From contig JAISBG010000328.1 of assembly GCA_031266315.1 (NCBI GenBank), forward strand, positions 1 through 8,454: 8,454 nucleotides of DNA, in the 5' to 3' direction. Below, piece after piece: positions 1 to 6,982 of this stretch. Position 1 is the first letter of the stretch. Every line of letters starts with the position of its first letter. The DNA is from Planctomycetaceae bacterium (GTDB lineage: Bacteria > Planctomycetota > Planctomycetia > Pirellulales > Thermoguttaceae). A model generated the notes under the pieces. The model was not told where the DNA came from, searched no databases, and worked only from the letters and a program-made list of their open reading frames with translations. The translations under genes were made by a program, and so were the position numbers.

Positions 1-2
1 AA

Positions 3-659
3 ATGTATCGCTGGAACAGTGGAATTACTCAAACAGAATTACTGGCAAAAATAAAATTTACCAACAGTCTGAAATATTATCTTGACGGCAGGTTTCCCAA
101 AGTATCGCTTCCTATTGAAAAACGAATTTTGAAAAAGTTGTTTTCGTGTAAAACCAACATCGGTTCCTTAGAAAAAAACAACGGTAAACCGATTTACTAT
201 CGGACTTCGGGCGGAATGTATTATAATGTGATTACCAACTATTCAACGAAATCGACGAAAGAAAAACCATTGTACTTCGACAATAAAATTGCCGACATAA
301 TCGGCGCGATTTTATCGAGCAATTTATTTTGGTGGTATCAACAAGTTTATTCAAACAACCTCGATCTCAAATCCTACGAAATCGAATCATTTCCGATACC
401 GGTTGAAAATTTAAAGCCGAATATTATCACGCAAATCGAAAAACTTTACGCGAAATATTTACGTGACATTCAGAAAAATATTATTGAACATAAAACATCA
501 GAATACGTCAATGTTGATTCCTACAAAGAATATAAGATACGTTATTCCAAACCGTTAATTGATTTGATTGACGATACAATTTGTCCGTTATACGGATTGA
601 CCGACGAAGAACTGGATTTTATCAAAAATTATGAATTATCGTTTCGTGTGAACGAATAA
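3..659 (+). CDS. C-terminal part of an Eco57I-like / type IIG restriction-modification protein (5' end outside window)
   Basis: Only the last 218 or so residues are present. The frame is open to the left edge, so the first Met (3-5) is probably internal. The visible part resembles the C-terminal target-recognition region of Eco57I/TaqI-like proteins, in which one chain carries an N6-adenine methylase and often the nuclease. Supporting marks are a YYRTSGGMYYN segment (about residues 66-76), an aromatic-rich LFWWYQQVYS stretch (108-117) followed by SYEIESFPIP (124-133), and the ending YGLTDEELDFIKNYELSFR, a tail I associate with this family. The catalytic methylase motif (NPPY) and any PD-(D/E)xK nuclease would lie upstream and cannot be checked, so it could be a bare methyltransferase or a remnant. 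It ends 133 nt before cobT and shows no link to it. I am fairly sure of the broad class but not of the subtype. Confidence 0.7.
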   Translation: MYRWNSGITQTELLAKIKFTNSLKYYLDGRFPKVSLPIEKRILKKLFSCKTNIGSLEKNNGKPIYYRTSGGMYYNVITNYSTKSTKEKPLYFDNKIADIIGAILSSNLFWWYQQVYSNNLDLKSYEIESFPIPVENLKPNIITQIEKLYAKYLRDIQKNIIEHKTSEYVNVDSYKEYKIRYSKPLIDLIDDTICPLYGLTDEELDFIKNYELSFRVNE

Positions 660-792
660 AATAAATATGTCAAGATAGATGAATGTATGTCTTGAAAAAT
701 ATGAAAAATTATTAAAATTTTGAAACTAAAATTATCGACGAACTTTTACAATTATTTTTGTTTTTACCATTTAACTATTTTGAGGTACGCCA

Positions 793-1863
793 ATGGATAT
801 TGAAGAAATTATTACTAAAATTCAACCTTTAGACTTGAACGCTCAGAATCTTGCTCGTACCAGACAGGATTCTTTGATCAAACCTTTGGGCAGTTTGGGA
901 CGGCTTGAAGAACTTTCCGTACAACTTGCCGGAATTACGGGAGACATGACACGCCGTTTTATTAAAAAAGCCATTGTGATTATGTGTGCGGATAATGGTG
1001 TGTACGAAGAAGGCGTCAGTGCCGCGCCGCAATCGTTTACGTTAATGCAGACACTAAACTTTCAAAAAGGAATTACCGGCGTTAGCGTTTTATCGAAACT
1101 TTCCAATTCAAAAATGGTAGTGGTCGATATTGGAGTCAACGGTAATATTGTATCGGAAAATGTTGTCAATAAAAAGATTCGTAAAGGTACGAATAATCTT
1201 GCGAAAGAACCTGCAATGACCAGAGACGAAGTTATTCAGGCGATTATCATTGGATTTGAAGAAGTACAAAAACTCCAATTGATGGGTTTTTCTGTTGTCG
1301 GAACCGGTGAGATGGGACTCGGTAACACGACAACATCCAGTCTTATTCTCATGGCGTTGACGGATTGCAGTGTTGACGATGCGGTGGGAAAAGGAGCGGG
1401 ATTGTCGGACGAGGATTTTGTACATAAAAAAGAAATCGTTCAAAAAGCCTTCGATTACCATAAACCGGACAAAAATGATCCTATTGGTGTTTTGGAAAAA
1501 GTAGGCGGGTTTGATATTGCGGGACTTGTTGGTGTTTATTTGGGTGCGGCTTATTTTCGTTTTCCGGTTGTTATTGACGGCGTAATTTCGGCGTCGGCGG
1601 CATTGCTTGCGTTTCAATTATGTCCCAAGATACGGGATTTTATGATTCCTTCGCACGGCTCGCGCGAACCCGGATACAATATTGCGATTCAAAAACTTGG
1701 TATGAAACCTTATTTTGATTTGGAAATGCGGTTGGGAGAAGGATCGGGTTGTCCGTTTACTTTTCTTCTTATTGATGCTGCACAAATGATTCTGAATCAA
1801 ATGGCAACCTTTGACAATACCGCAATGGACAACAATAAACTGATTGATATTCGAAAGCCGTAG
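793..1863 (+). CDS. cobT: Nicotinate-nucleotide--dimethylbenzimidazole phosphoribosyltransferase (CobT)
   Basis: CobT moves the ribose-phosphate of nicotinate mononucleotide onto a lower-ligand base such as 5,6-dimethylbenzimidazole, giving an alpha-ribotide (alpha-ribazole phosphate) for the nucleotide loop of cobamides. It is a soluble cytoplasmic enzyme. The 356 residues match the usual length. Family motifs run in order: PLGSLGRLEELS (31-42), ADNGV then EGVSAAPQ (66-80), GTGEMGLGNTT (170-180), GKGAGLSDE (about 199-207), VIDGVISASAALLA (about 259-272), SHGSREPG (287-294) and RLGEGSG (313-319). Glu316 in the last motif falls where Salmonella CobT has its catalytic Glu317. The ATG at 793 follows a GAGGT Shine-Dalgarno at 782-786 with good spacing. 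cbiD begins 10 nt after its stop, so the two are probably co-transcribed. The base it activates cannot be read from the sequence. Confidence 0.97.
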   Translation: MDIEEIITKIQPLDLNAQNLARTRQDSLIKPLGSLGRLEELSVQLAGITGDMTRRFIKKAIVIMCADNGVYEEGVSAAPQSFTLMQTLNFQKGITGVSVLSKLSNSKMVVVDIGVNGNIVSENVVNKKIRKGTNNLAKEPAMTRDEVIQAIIIGFEEVQKLQLMGFSVVGTGEMGLGNTTTSSLILMALTDCSVDDAVGKGAGLSDEDFVHKKEIVQKAFDYHKPDKNDPIGVLEKVGGFDIAGLVGVYLGAAYFRFPVVIDGVISASAALLAFQLCPKIRDFMIPSHGSREPGYNIAIQKLGMKPYFDLEMRLGEGSGCPFTFLLIDAAQMILNQMATFDNTAMDNNKLIDIRKP

Positions 1864-1869
1864 AGGAAA
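1863..1869 (+). promoter_or_regulatory. Ribosome binding site that fixes the cbiD start at a GTG
   Basis: The sequence GAGGAAA lies directly after the cobT stop codon. GAGG (1863-1866) ends 7 nt before the GTG at 1874. This favours the GTG over the in-frame TTG at 1844, which lies inside cobT and has no Shine-Dalgarno motif. Confidence 0.7.
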
Positions 1870-1873
1870 CTCG

Positions 1874-2971
1874 GTGAATTTTGTTATAAAAAACAATCAG
1901 AAACTTAGAACAGGAATTACGACGGGAACATGTGCCGCTGCCGCCGCTCAGGCTGCCGCTCTCATGCTTTTATCGGGCGAATCGCGTAACACGGTAACTG
2001 TTGCAACAAATCAGGGAATCCAATTAGCCGTTACTTTATCGGAAATAAAACGCAACGAAAATTTAGTAATGTGTTCGGTAATCAAAGATGCCGGAGACGA
2101 TCCTGATGTTACCGATGGAATGGAAATTATTGCAACAGTTTCAAAAACGGACAATGGTATTGTGATTGACGGCGGTGAAGGAGTGGGACGTGTAACAAAA
2201 CCCGGTCTAAAAATTCCGGTTGGGTGTGCCGCGATCAATCCCGTACCGCTTCAAATGATTGAACGCGAAGTTTTAAACGTTTGTCGGCAAACCGATTATC
2301 ACGGCGGACTTCATGTACTTATTTCTGTACCGAAAGGCAAGGATATTGCCGGAAAAACAATGAATGAACGTTTGGGCATTGTTTCCGGTATTTCCATTTT
2401 AGGAACAACCGGTATTGTCGAACCGATGAGTGAAAAGGCGATTATTGATACGTTGAAGGCGGAAATTGATATGTATGCTTTTAACGGTACGAAAACTCTC
2501 CTAATCACGCCGGGCAATTACGGACGGGAATTTATTCGAACAGTGTTGGGATTTGATATTCGGCAAGCGGTTAAATGTTCGAACTATATTGGCGAGGTTT
2601 TGGATTATGCACTTTTGATTGGTATGGAGAAAGTGGTATTGGTTGGTCATGCCGGAAAACTGATTAAATTGGCGGGCGGAATTATGAATACACATTCCGG
2701 TGTTGCTGATTGCCGGATGGAAATTATTGCTGCGCATTGTGCCGTGCGGGGGATTCCCTCCGATGCAATTTGTGCGATAATGAACAGTGTTACGGTGGAA
2801 GCCGCCATGTCGGTTATCCGGCAATACGGAATACAGCAAGAGGTTTGGAAAAGTATTGGTCGGAAAATTGCGTTTCATTTAAATGCGAGAACAAAAGGAA
2901 ATCTATTAGTCGAATTTATTGTTTTCACTCAGGAAGACGGTATTTTAATCCATTCCTGTACAAATTCATAA
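1874..2971 (+). CDS. cbiD: Cobalt-precorrin-5B (C1)-methyltransferase (CbiD)
   Basis: CbiD catalyses the SAM-dependent methylation at C1 of cobalt-precorrin-5B to give cobalt-precorrin-6A. The step belongs to the anaerobic cobalamin pathway and is done by unrelated enzymes in the aerobic route. I start it at the GTG at 1874 (365 residues) because of the upstream GAGG; an in-frame TTG at 1844 would add 10 residues overlapping cobT. Family marks are LRTGITTGTCAAAAA at the N-terminus (11-25), KDAGDDPDVTDG (71-82), the GEGVGRVTKPGLKIPVG stretch, GTTGIVEPMS, TPGNYGREF, and GHAGKLIKLAGG (from 258) followed by THSGVADCRMEI. Length fits the family. It pairs with cobT upstream. No other cbi or cob gene lies in the window, so most of the pathway must be elsewhere. 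hsdM starts 37 nt downstream, with no obvious terminator between them. Confidence 0.96.
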   Translation: MNFVIKNNQKLRTGITTGTCAAAAAQAAALMLLSGESRNTVTVATNQGIQLAVTLSEIKRNENLVMCSVIKDAGDDPDVTDGMEIIATVSKTDNGIVIDGGEGVGRVTKPGLKIPVGCAAINPVPLQMIEREVLNVCRQTDYHGGLHVLISVPKGKDIAGKTMNERLGIVSGISILGTTGIVEPMSEKAIIDTLKAEIDMYAFNGTKTLLITPGNYGREFIRTVLGFDIRQAVKCSNYIGEVLDYALLIGMEKVVLVGHAGKLIKLAGGIMNTHSGVADCRMEIIAAHCAVRGIPSDAICAIMNSVTVEAAMSVIRQYGIQQEVWKSIGRKIAFHLNARTKGNLLVEFIVFTQEDGILIHSCTNS

Positions 2972-3008
2972 AACACATAAGATGTGAATACTCAACACAA
3001 AATATAAT

Positions 3009-4526
3009 ATGACAAAAATACACACCAATACTGCAAACATTGGATTTGAGAAAGAACTCTGGAACGCTGCTGATATTCTTCGAGGGAATATTGATGCGTC
3101 AGAATATAAGCACGTTATTCTCGGACTGATTTTTCTCAAATATGTTTCCGACCACTTCGAACAACGTTATCGAGAACTTCTTAACGAAGATGAAGGTTTT
3201 GAAAACGAAAAAGATGAATACACAAAAGACGGCATTTTTTTTGTTCCTAAAGAAGCACGTTGGGATAGAATCAAACAATTTGCCCGTAAATCAGAAATCG
3301 GTACAAAAATTGATGAGGCGATGCTTGCTATTGAACGGGAAAACAAACGGCTTAAAGGTGTTTTGCCGAAAAACTTTGCCCGACCGGAACTTGATAAAAT
3401 ACGACTCGGTGATGTTGTTGATAAATTCACCAATATTTCTATGGAACATCATGGACAAACAGGACAGATCAAAGATATTCTTGGACGGACTTATGAATAC
3501 TGTCTTTCTAAGTTTGCCGAGCGGGAAGGAAAACGTGCCGGTGAATTTTTTACTCCTTCCTGTGTAGTCAAGACGTTGGTTGAGATTCTGCAACCGACGC
3601 AGGGTAAAGTTTATGATCCTTGTTGCGGCAGTGGCGGTATGTTTGTTCAAAGTGCCAAATTTATTGAAGCACACAAAGGAAACATCAACAACATTTCCGT
3701 TTATGGGCAGGATTCCAACGCCACAACATGGAAACTTTGCATGATGAATCTTGCAATTCATGGAATCGAAGCCGATTTAGGACATTACAACGCCGATACA
3801 TTTTTTAGGGATTGTCACCCAACGATGCGGGCGAATTTCATTATGGCGAATCCTCCGTTTAATCTTTCCGACTGGGGTGCTGATAAACTTGTTGATGATG
3901 TTCGTTGGAAGTATGGTGTTCCGCCAACGAGTAACGCTAATTTCGCGTGGATGCAACACATGATTCATCACTTGGCTCCCAATGGTCGGCTCGGTCTTGT
4001 TTTGGCAAACGGTTCGCTTTCAAGTCAAAGCGGCGGAGAAGGGGAAATCCGAAAAAAGATTGTCGAAGCCGATCTTGTTGAAGGAATTATCGCTATGCCG
4101 GGGCAGTTGTTTTACACAACACAAATTCCGGTTTCACTCTGGTTTTTGAACCGCAACAAACCGCAGAAAAATAAAACACTTTTTATTGATGCACGAAATA
4201 TGGGAACAATGGTTTCTCGAACACTTCGGGTTCTCGACGACAAGGATATTGAAAAAATTGCCAACGTGTTTGATCGTTTCCGTATTGGTAAGGCAAAAGA
4301 AGTACAAGGTTTTTGTGCAGTGACGGATATAAAAACGATCGCGGCTCATAATTTTATTTTAACGCCGGGGCGTTATGTCGGAGTTGTGGAAACGGAACAA
4401 GATACCGAACCGTTTGACGAGAAAATGAAAAAATTAACCAGCCAACTTTCAGAAATGTTCACCCAATCGCATAAATTGGAAAAAGAAATCAAAAAACAAC
4501 TGGAAAATTTGGGATACGAAATCTAA
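3009..4526 (+). CDS. hsdM: Type I restriction-modification system DNA methyltransferase subunit (HsdM)
   Basis: HsdM is the N6-adenine methyltransferase of a type I restriction system. Two copies join one HsdS to form the modification enzyme and are also needed for restriction with HsdR. Residues about 10-150 form the helical HsdM N-terminal domain (LWNAADILRGNIDASEYKHV, then LIFLKYVSDHFEQRY). GEFFTP (178-183) precedes SAM-binding motif I, DPCCGSGGMF (203-212). The catalytic motif IV is NPPFN (281-285), as expected for N6-adenine methylases. A FILTPGRYVG segment and a charged helical tail (about 460-505) probably contact HsdS. At 505 residues it is full length with all key motifs intact, so it should be active. 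No Shine-Dalgarno is visible before the ATG at 3009 (upstream bases are almost all A, T and C). hsdS starts 174 nt after its stop, an unusually wide gap that is filled by a palindromic element. Confidence 0.96.
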   Translation: MTKIHTNTANIGFEKELWNAADILRGNIDASEYKHVILGLIFLKYVSDHFEQRYRELLNEDEGFENEKDEYTKDGIFFVPKEARWDRIKQFARKSEIGTKIDEAMLAIERENKRLKGVLPKNFARPELDKIRLGDVVDKFTNISMEHHGQTGQIKDILGRTYEYCLSKFAEREGKRAGEFFTPSCVVKTLVEILQPTQGKVYDPCCGSGGMFVQSAKFIEAHKGNINNISVYGQDSNATTWKLCMMNLAIHGIEADLGHYNADTFFRDCHPTMRANFIMANPPFNLSDWGADKLVDDVRWKYGVPPTSNANFAWMQHMIHHLAPNGRLGLVLANGSLSSQSGGEGEIRKKIVEADLVEGIIAMPGQLFYTTQIPVSLWFLNRNKPQKNKTLFIDARNMGTMVSRTLRVLDDKDIEKIANVFDRFRIGKAKEVQGFCAVTDIKTIAAHNFILTPGRYVGVVETEQDTEPFDEKMKKLTSQLSEMFTQSHKLEKEIKKQLENLGYEI

Positions 4527-4541
4527 TAGTAAAATAAAAGC

Positions 4542-4653
4542 AATATTTCAGTGGAATTTCATATTTTAACGCAAAATTGGTAGGCAATCCCTTCGCTGAA
4601 AGGTCGCCTACCTTATGGTTGCCTACTTTTAACGAAAATTCCACTGAAATATT
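4542..4653 (+). repeat. 112-bp palindromic element with 18-bp terminal inverted repeats (MITE-like)
   Basis: The ends are a perfect 18-bp inverted repeat: AATATTTCAGTGGAATTT at 4542-4559 and its reverse complement at 4636-4653. Just inside are near-identical direct repeats, TTTTAACGCAAAATT (4564-4578) and TTTTAACGAAAATT (4627-4640). In the core, GGTAGGC (4579-4585) can pair with GCCTACC (4606-4612), and GTAGGCAA (4580-4587) can alternatively pair with TTGCCTAC (4619-4626); a small CCTT/AAGG stem lies within the first loop. There is no coding capacity and no clear target-site duplication in the flanks. The size, terminal repeats and position between two normally adjacent genes suggest a non-autonomous mobile repeat. 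A regulatory RNA hairpin between hsdM and hsdS is the main alternative. The right arm is followed by no T-run, so a classic terminator is unlikely. Confidence 0.75.
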
Positions 4654-4700
4654 ACGAAAATTTTAAAAACGTAGTCAATAAAGGATACAAAATAATTTTT

Positions 4701-5819
4701 ATGACAAAATCAAATTGGAAACAAGTTAAATTGGGAGAGGTCTGCAATGACGTATCATACGGTTATACGGCAAGTGCGTCAAAAAATAAAATAGGTCCTA
4801 AATTTTTGCGGATTACGGATATACAAGGTGGTATTGTAAATTGGGATACAGTGCCGTTTTGCGAAATTTCCAACGACAAGATAGAGCAATATCAATTAAC
4901 GAAAAATGATATTGTGATTGCTCGGACAGGCGCAAGCACAGGCGAAAATTACTTATTTAATCAAGAGGAAAAATCGGTCTTTGCATCATATTTGATACGC
5001 TTCAGAATTGACACAGACAAAGCACTTCCTTTGTTTGTCTGGTATCAATTACGAAGTCCTTCTTGGTGGAATTTTATTAACGGCTATAAATCAGGTTCGG
5101 CGAGAGACGGGGCAAATGCAAAAGTTTTAAGTGAGTATCCCGTATCTCTTCCTCCACTTCCGGTTCAACGTCAGATAGCGGCGGTGTTGTCTTGCCTTGA
5201 CGACAAAATCGAACTCAACAACCGCGTCAACTCAAACCTCGAAACACAAGCACAAACAATCTTCAAAAATTGGTTCATAGAGAGTGCAAATAACTGTAAA
5301 TCTGGTATACTAGGCGATATACTGGATTTAATGTATGGGAAAGGTTTGAATACTGAACTCCGAACCGGTACAGGGTATCCAGTGGTTAGTTCCAGTGGAA
5401 TTACTGGTTATCATAACGAATATTATGTTGAAGGTCCAGGAATCGTTATTGGTAGAAAAGGAACACTCGGCAATGTATATTATCTCTTTGACAATTTTTT
5501 CCCGATAGATACGACATACTATATTCAGACAAAAATTCAATCGACTGGTTTATTTTACGAATATTATCTTTTACAAACATTAAACTTTAGATCAATGAAT
5601 ACAGATTCCGCAGTACCAGGACTGAATCGAAAAAACGCATTGTCTGTTGAAATCAAACTACCTGATATACAATTAGTTGAACAATTTAATAAATTCTGTT
5701 CGATTATATTTAAGCAAATTAAAAACAATACCGACCAATCTCATACTCTTTCATTACTTCGAGACTCGCTTTTACCGAAGTTGATAGGCGGCGAAATTAA
5801 GACACAACAAGGAGAGTGA
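4701..5819 (+). CDS. hsdS: Type I restriction-modification specificity subunit (HsdS)
   Basis: HsdS reads the two half-sites of the bipartite target and holds two HsdM subunits. The layout is standard. Target-recognition domain 1 spans about residues 1-148, starting with WKQVKLGEVC and containing PKFLRITDIQGG. A central conserved helix spans about 150-195, with LPPLPVQRQIAAVLSCLDDKIELNNR and ending FKNWFIE. Domain 2 spans about 200-319, with GTGYPVVSSSGITGYHN and GIVIGRKGTLGNVYY. The C-terminal conserved helix runs from about 320, with LPDIQLVEQF and the ending LLRDSLLPKLIGGEI. At 372 residues it is on the short side but has both domains. The best upstream Shine-Dalgarno-like run, AAAGGA, is about 15 nt from the ATG at 4701, so translation signals are weak. 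Target sequence cannot be predicted from here. The stop codon lies just inside the leader of the next gene, which implies coupled translation. Confidence 0.95.
   Translation: MTKSNWKQVKLGEVCNDVSYGYTASASKNKIGPKFLRITDIQGGIVNWDTVPFCEISNDKIEQYQLTKNDIVIARTGASTGENYLFNQEEKSVFASYLIRFRIDTDKALPLFVWYQLRSPSWWNFINGYKSGSARDGANAKVLSEYPVSLPPLPVQRQIAAVLSCLDDKIELNNRVNSNLETQAQTIFKNWFIESANNCKSGILGDILDLMYGKGLNTELRTGTGYPVVSSSGITGYHNEYYVEGPGIVIGRKGTLGNVYYLFDNFFPIDTTYYIQTKIQSTGLFYEYYLLQTLNFRSMNTDSAVPGLNRKNALSVEIKLPDIQLVEQFNKFCSIIFKQIKNNTDQSHTLSLLRDSLLPKLIGGEIKTQQGE
5809..5814 (+). promoter_or_regulatory. Strong ribosome binding site for the accessory gene, overlapping the end of hsdS
   Basis: AAGGAG lies inside the last codons of hsdS, 7 nt before the ATG at 5822. 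It selects that ATG over the in-frame GTG at 5816, which would sit only 1 nt from the motif. It is the best Shine-Dalgarno match in the hsd locus. Confidence 0.75.
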
Positions 5820-5821
5820 TT

Positions 5822-6790
5822 ATGAAACGACGATATCAAACGTTACTTGATAAAAGTATTGCTGCAATGCGGGCAGCTATTGACATTGTTAATCGTCCAA
5901 AATACGGTTATCGAGAAGAAGTTTTTGTCATTTTATGCGTAAATGCTTGGGAATTATTGATAAAGGCAAAGTGGCTAAAAGACCATAATGGCAAAATTAG
6001 TTGTCTATACGTAGAAGAAAACATAAAAAATAAAAAAACAGGAGTAACAAGAAAAAAATACAAGAAAACAAGAAGTAAGAATCCAATGACACACGAATTA
6101 TCATATCTTATAAGGCATTTAAATGCAAATAACGCTGTGATAGAATCTAATGTTGTCAATAATATTGAGTCTCTTATTGAAGCACGAGACAATGCAATAC
6201 ATTTTTTCACACATACAGCACGAATAGACACTATGATTCGGGAAATTGGATTAGCAAGTATAAAAAATTATGTTGAAATTGTTGAAGAATGGTTTGATGA
6301 TAAACTTGAAGAATTTGGTTTTTGTCTTGTCCCTGTTTCTGTAGTTGATGTTCCTACTGCAATTACATCTCTTATTGGAAATCAAGCAGAAAAACGTTTC
6401 GTGGAATATCTTTCCTCAGTTATTGAAAAGCAAGACCAAAGTTCATCTAAAAGTGTTGCTATTATTTTAGATGTAAAATTTAGTAAGGCATCGGAATTTT
6501 CGAATCTCAAGTTTCAGTTGGTTTCTGATAGTGAAAATAAAATTTCTCTTTCAGAGGAAGAGCAACTGAAATTGTATCCTTTTGATTATAAGGAGGTAGT
6601 CAGCAAATTAAAAGCAAGATATTCAAATTTTTCAAAAAATAAAATGTTTAATAAACTTATGCAAGAGGTTAAAAAAGATACATCTTTACACATGGTCAGA
6701 TTTTTAAATCCAAAAAAGAAAAAAACTTCACAGGATTTTTATAGTTCCAATATTTTTAATTTCTTTGATAAACACTACGAAAAGAAATAG
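5822..6790 (+). CDS. DUF3644-like protein with a HEPN-type RX4H motif, embedded in the type I restriction locus
   Basis: The 322-residue soluble protein, with no signal or membrane segment seen, resembles DUF3644-domain proteins; I assign this from the pattern and could not search. An N-terminal helical region contains FVILCVNAWELLIKAKWL (about 34-51), then a Lys-rich insert (about 68-84), then ESLIEARDNAIHFF. Arg122 and His127 in R-D-N-A-I-H fit the RX4-6H signature of HEPN-fold RNases, with a polar residue right after Arg. The C-terminal 70 residues (LYPFDYKEVVSKLKARY onward) look like a winged-helix or similar nucleic-acid-binding module, followed by KPK-rich basic residues. The gene starts 2 nt after the hsdS stop with a strong ribosome binding site, so it is translated with hsdS. 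By position it matches prrC, the anticodon nuclease between hsdS and hsdR in the E. coli prr locus. RNase activity is inferred, and no antitoxin gene is seen beside it. Confidence 0.75.
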   Translation: MKRRYQTLLDKSIAAMRAAIDIVNRPKYGYREEVFVILCVNAWELLIKAKWLKDHNGKISCLYVEENIKNKKTGVTRKKYKKTRSKNPMTHELSYLIRHLNANNAVIESNVVNNIESLIEARDNAIHFFTHTARIDTMIREIGLASIKNYVEIVEEWFDDKLEEFGFCLVPVSVVDVPTAITSLIGNQAEKRFVEYLSSVIEKQDQSSSKSVAIILDVKFSKASEFSNLKFQLVSDSENKISLSEEEQLKLYPFDYKEVVSKLKARYSNFSKNKMFNKLMQEVKKDTSLHMVRFLNPKKKKTSQDFYSSNIFNFFDKHYEKK

Positions 6791-6928
6791 TAGATTATAT
6801 TGCTGATTTTATCAACGGTATTTTACCTGTAATCAATTTGAGGTATTGGCAAAATTCAAATATCCATCCCATCAAATTACTTTTTACACAAAAGACAAAA
6901 CAAACTAACAAATGGGAAACAAAAAAAT

Positions 6929-6960
6929 TTTCGTCTGTTTCGTTATTTCGTTTGTTTCGT
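6929..6960 (+). repeat. Four-copy TTTCGT array in the gap before hsdR
   Basis: TTTCGT occurs at 6929-6934, 6938-6943, 6946-6951 and 6955-6960, with starts spaced 9, 8 and 9 nt apart and variable bases CTG, TA and TTG between them. It lies in the 192-nt non-coding stretch between the DUF3644-like gene and hsdR, 22 nt before the hsdR start. It may be a protein-binding array, an expandable short repeat or part of a dispersed repeat. I see no convincing -35/-10 pair in the same gap. Confidence 0.6.
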
Positions 6961-6982
6961 ATTAAAAAAATAAAAACACAAC

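Noticed and set aside
692..718. Promoter-like TTGAAA (692-697) and TAAAAT (713-718)
   Set aside because: The spacing is only 15 nt and the region is so AT-rich that such matches are expected by chance.
660..792. Possible cobalamin riboswitch or terminator ahead of cobT
   Set aside because: The gap is only 133 nt, I find no B12-box-like core, and the one stem (TCAAGATA at 670-677 with TGTCTTGA at 688-695) is weak and lacks a T-run, so neither call is supported.
1108..1617. Long minus-strand open frame opposite cobT
   Set aside because: It is the shadow of a certain gene, has a low-complexity Arg/Asn-rich translation, and no ribosome binding site or known motif.
2974..2986. Small palindrome CACAT-AAG-ATGTG between cbiD and hsdM
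   Set aside because: A 5-bp stem with no T-run is too short to call an operator or terminator without copies elsewhere.
5393..5408. CCAGT...ACTGG inverted repeat within hsdS
   Set aside because: Five-base arms inside a coding region, most likely chance; there is no sign of an invertible or recombining hsdS cassette.
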